A DNA stretch of 64,000 bases. Origin: Girardinichthys multiradiatus. Taxonomy: Eukaryota; Chordata; Actinopteri; Cyprinodontiformes; Goodeidae. Made by a program: the position numbers and the translations under genes. Location: the NCBI RefSeq assembly GCF_021462225.1, contig NC_061811.1, forward strand, positions 23,090,663 to 23,154,662, given 5' to 3'. Shown here piece by piece: positions 59,717 through 64,000 of this stretch. The first letter of the stretch is position 1. Each line of letters starts with the position of its first letter. Under the pieces are notes generated by a model. It searched no databases and was not told the origin of the DNA. It worked only from the letters and a program-made list of their open reading frames with translations.

Positions 59717-62700
59717 TACATGTACACAAATAAGTATATCTATAGCAATGAGTAATGAAAAAGATCATCTGCAATGATTGTGAAAATTCATCTTAAATTC
59801 TTGCCTTTTTGGTTTCAAGGGTTTCTAGAAGGCCTTTGGTTTTTAGTTCATATTTTTATTAATAGTGCCCCTAAAAAAAGCAAAACTTTAATTAAATGTA
59901 CATCTACAACACTGCAGACCTTCCACACCCAGCAATGTTTGTTTGGAAAAAGATCAAGCATGTAGTGCAAACATAAGTAACTCTGATTAATGTTGCTAAA
60001 GCCAGGCACGTACCTGAATATGCAAGACCCAAATGGTAAAAAATATCAGCATGCAAAACATGCCGTCATTTGCATACATTTTTGATTTTGGATTTCCTTG
60101 CTATTTAAATATGCAGTTAGAAATAGTCCAGCACTGCCTCTTGCGCTGTCACGCTGCACGCTCACACTGTCATTGGTCCTGATAGAACTACTCGGCTTCA
60201 AAGGGAGCTTTGCAGTGGAGAAGCAAATATTTGAATTGCAAAAACACATCACTTTTCTGAGGGGGTGGGGTGAGGGTTCAAGACAACTTTTTGGAGGCGA
60301 AATACGCTCCCAACCCCCAGCTAGCTAACCCTCTGTGAACAGCACAAAAAAAGAAAAGTCAACATATTCATCGCTTAAGCACTCCTCTCGCTAATTTACC
60401 ATATCCAAATTTGTGTAATGGGATATGACACATTTTAGAGGGGATTGCAGAAGGAGAAAAAAACTTTAATTTGAAGAGAGAACCATAAAATGTTTAAGCT
60501 GCTCCCGTATTTAACTGAAATCCACCGTACAAATCCAGGTTCTCAGACACCCTGACATGGGTTTGATTATAGACTGAAGTGTAATTAGCTGCTTAAGTTG
60601 TCCTCTGCAAGGTCGGAGAACACCTTACCGCCAGACTCACCAGATCTTTTAGCCTACAGAGACCTCTAGTTTCTTACAGGGGTATCTTTCTCATCCAGAT
60701 GCAGCACAGCAGGTTTCTAGGCTAGTTTAAATAAAAGTGTTGAATTATAAAATTTGACAGTTTAAAATTTATGCGAAAAAAAAAGAAAAAAAAAAAGTGA
60801 AAGCAAATCAAGTTTTTTAATTCATATTTCAAAGTATGAATGATGCCTAAATACATTCATCACCTAACCCTGTCTGTATGGACACTATTTCTCATGAAGG
60901 TCAAACACACTAACAGCACTAAATGTTAATGTTCAAATAATAAAGAAGTAAACGAACGAAAGCGTGACAAACACTCAACCCTACTATGTTTTAGGGATGT
61001 ACTGATATGACAGTTTTGATAATTGGGAGCTGATTCATCATGGTAATTCTTACCATCACAGTTTTGTTCAAATTAATAGAAAACAGGGTTCCTACACAGT
61101 TCACATTCCAAACTTACCCAAATTGAGTTTTCACTATCTATTCATGGCAATTTTTCCAAGTACATATTCAACAACTTGTGATACATACATGTTATTTTAA
61201 ATATATTTATACCGTGGTCAGGGTTAAAAATATTGAACCTTTGAAAACTACATAATGCCAGGAAGGACAGAGAGACGGATTAAGGGAGAAATGGATGGAT
61301 GGCTTGCAAAGACACATCTAAAACATTGCATTTACAGTGTTGATGGTGATAATATAAATGATAATTAATAAAATAATAATGGAAAAAATATATGGATACA
61401 GTCTTAAGCCTAAAAAAACAAGACAAAAAAAAAAAAAATCACAGGAAACCTAAAACTTGTCCATTTATTTGATTACATTACTGCTCCAGTTACAATAAAC
61501 AGAGCTGCTAAACCATACACAATAATGATTCCAGTCAACATTTTAAATCACATAATTTTGAAAGGTAAGTGAAAACAGTTACAAAAGACAGTGGAGAAAC
61601 TGTTGGAACAAATTTCACAATCCCAACCACACTACATGGTTTACAGCATTACTTATATTTTGTAAATAAAGACCTTGTGGTACCCAAATATCATGAATTA
61701 ACAGTTTACTGTCGTTGTTGCAGTATGAAATTTAAGACATTCTTCTATGACTGAATGCTAAAATATGTCAACAATGGGTCACATTGAAATCATTAACACA
61801 AAAATTGCCAAAGGTTGAAATATTCCGCTTGCAAACACCTTGTAAGCACTAACCAGAGCTGTTTACATCCTGTTCCTCCCAATAGTTCAACCCTCTCAAG
61901 GCCACCTTCTGCAGCACCACCCTTCATGTAGACAACCTGGAGACAGGTCTGAGCAGAAATCAAACCTGAATGACAGATAGCTTTAGTACACAATGACCTC
62001 TGTCACTGGGCTTTGCCCTAAATCAATGTTGCCGATAAGAGCCCTGTGCGCTACGCTTACCTTGATACAGACCTTATCTATGGCAGGAGGAAGTATGAGT
62101 AATAACTAAAGACAAGCTACAACAAAACTACTAACCCCACCTTGTCAAACATAATTTACAATGTGCCCATATCCTTTTGCTCCCCTCTCTGCTGCAGTTA
62201 AACAGTAATTATAAGAATTGGAGTGGCGAGTTTGGAAGATTAACCTGTAGGCAGAACTTTGCAAGTATCTGGGCTGCAAATGAGGTAGATTTTTATAAGA
62301 AGACAGCCAAGACTGATGAACCACCGTCTAGTGTTGCCAGCATGCACACATTAATTTGCAAAGTTATGAGTAAGGGTAAAGATTGAGGTTTAAAGGAGGG
62401 CCGACAAGAAAAATAGGTAAAGACTATAAGAATTACAGCACCGAGACCTTTTAGTAGTTTTTCATTTGACTGCATTCAACAATTTGTGTGTGTGTGTGTG
62501 GAAAGCAGACCACAAGTGAGATTTCCAAGCAGGCAGAACAGAGAGGGAGACCAAACATGACATCAAACTATGCAATTAGCTGACCCCTCTCTCTAAGAGT
62601 CACAGACTAGCAGACTGCCTTTTAAACTCTGATTAAAATATGTTTGCGTTCTCATTCAAAATGACATTTGACAAGGTTAGTAATATTTCAACTTACTGCA

Positions 62701-64000
62701 AAAACATTCCTCTAGACATAATCCTTTTTTTCCATTAATTTGTAGGGGTGTAGGTAACATCTGAGTGTGCTTCCCATGAACTCAAGAGCTACACCTTAAA
62801 AACAAAATGACCAGAAGAGGTAAAAAAAACAAAAAAAAAACAAGAGAGAGTGACTCTAATATTCACTCAAGTGTGTTTTGTTTCACCTGCAGAGCTGAAG
62901 CTAATGGTTTTTGATCACTATTCAGGGCATTTATCTCCTTCTCTAATTTAAACCAGATTATATACTCCAAAACAACGGCAGTAGTCTTTTTTTTTTCCAA
63001 CCTACATCAATAAGTAGGTATTCAAGAGGGGTGAGGATTGCTGTATAGCAGAGATTAACCAATCAGGCTTTTTTTTTTTCTTCGTTACAGGTCTGACCCG
63101 CATATCCAGATTTTAAACAATTTTGTTAAAAGTAAAAAATTGCTGCTATTTGATAAAGGTAATGGGTTTTAATTTAATTAAGATAGAAGATCCCTTTTTA
63201 TAAATCACAGTACATGTAGTTGGTTTAGCTTTTATTGACAGAATATATTGGGAGATCATAGCTTTGATGCCTTTAATGAATAAAAAATAAAACAAATTTT
63301 TCAATGTTTGACCAGCCAATCACTGATCAGGGTCGATCAAAGGAAACACTGAGGATTTTGGTGCATTTCTAGTGAATAACGTTCCTGAAGCTGTTAAATC
63401 TTGTCTTCACCAATGTGGAGAGGTGGTGAATATACCTCTAAAGAGGTTATATTACAGCTACAACTTTCACTCAGAATAACTGAACTCCAAGATTATTTTT
63501 CTAATACACCAGACACAAAACTTGCATAAACAAGAAGCAAAATGTCACAGAGAAAGCTGTCAGTTCTGATAAATTAAGCTGGAGAAAAGCAATAAAAAAA
63601 GAGGAGAACAGAACTAGTCAGGCCAAAACTGTCTGAAGTTTAATGCAGTTTTCACATCCATTCTAGTGGCAGTAGAGGAGAATGTAAAGTGTCAGATAAT
63701 ACAGTGAGTCAGGCCATAGCTTAGCTGTAGCTGCGATCGAATGAAGTGGCACCTCCTATCAGAGGCCTTTCACCAGACAGCTCTATTCTGCCCGTTCCCC
63801 TCGTAACCTCGGTGACACTTTGACACCAATCGCAAAAAATAAGAGTGGTCATTTAAAGCATGCACCCGTCATCTTGGAGAGAAATTCTGGGTGTAACGTG
63901 GGGACAGATACATGGTTCGAACGTCCATGCCGATATAGATAGTCAAAATGAGAAATAGATTTCTGTGACATCTTTGTGGCAGCTCTTCAAAGAGAGTGGG
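59717..64000. other. Intergenic, no gene recognised
   Basis: 4.3 kb of AT-rich sequence with A runs (60777-60797, 61424-61438, 62824-62840), a short (TG)n at 62484-62502 and T runs near 63070. TTCCTACACAGTTCACATTCC near 61090 and GATCAGGGTCGATCAAAGGA near 63326 may be ends of old DNA transposons, but neither can be followed. The open frames are short and unlike known proteins. Confidence 0.5.

Noticed and set aside
1..64000. CRISPR arrays, bacterial operons, tRNA or rRNA genes
   Set aside because: No regularly spaced repeats, cloverleaf candidates or rRNA-like sequence were seen, and the window is vertebrate.

Overview
The window looks like a chromosomal segment from a teleost fish, probably a percomorph, though the species cannot be named from sequence alone. 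It has vertebrate-type split exons, long AT-rich introns, abundant (TG)n and poly-A/T tracts, and many decayed copies of fish-type Tc1-like transposons. The only host gene I can support is the 3' end of a meis2 gene (TALE homeobox transcription factor) on the plus strand. Teleosts carry meis2a and meis2b, and I cannot say which this is.

Layout. 1-14120 is intron. The exons follow at 14121-14179 (third helix of the homeodomain and the basic tail), 16301-16390 (start of the C-terminal region), 17424-17515 (cassette exon with its own stop, giving the short ...GQWHYM C-terminus) and 22646-about 24495 (last exon, giving the long ...MTMSAQ C-terminus plus a 1.6 kb 3' UTR with a poly(A) signal at 24473). 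All splice sites are GT/AG and the phases agree. Upstream meis2 exons were not found and must lie to the left. From 24.5 kb to the end I see no protein-coding gene. This fits a downstream regulatory desert: a GC/CpG-richer block at 26.4-29.7 kb and several compact blocks rich in homeodomain (TAATTA) and MEIS-type (TGACAG/CTGTCA) sites, notably 56.45-56.55 kb and 58.59-58.88 kb.

Mobile DNA makes up much of the rest. The dominant family is a Tc1-like element with long terminal repeats starting CAGTGCCTTGCAAAAGTATT, present as about ten broken copies in both orientations. Three other old Tc1-like families occur once each (18.4-19.8, 35.7-37.2 and 57.2-58.2 kb). A younger Tc1-like family is represented by one element with an apparently intact 343-codon transposase of DD36E spacing (53917-55186) and one internally deleted, mutated copy (11658-12641). 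The intact copy sits inside a hAT-like element that still encodes a BED zinc finger, and an inverted related copy lacking the insertion lies at 47.54-47.81 kb.

Most notable observation. The long meis2 reading frame stops at TAA (22873-22875), but the same frame continues for exactly 21 more codons and ends in ...GLDIHAQ followed by TAG. This matches the length and end of the C-terminal tail I remember for mammalian MEIS2. It could be a recent truncation, a sequence error at one base, or stop-codon readthrough.
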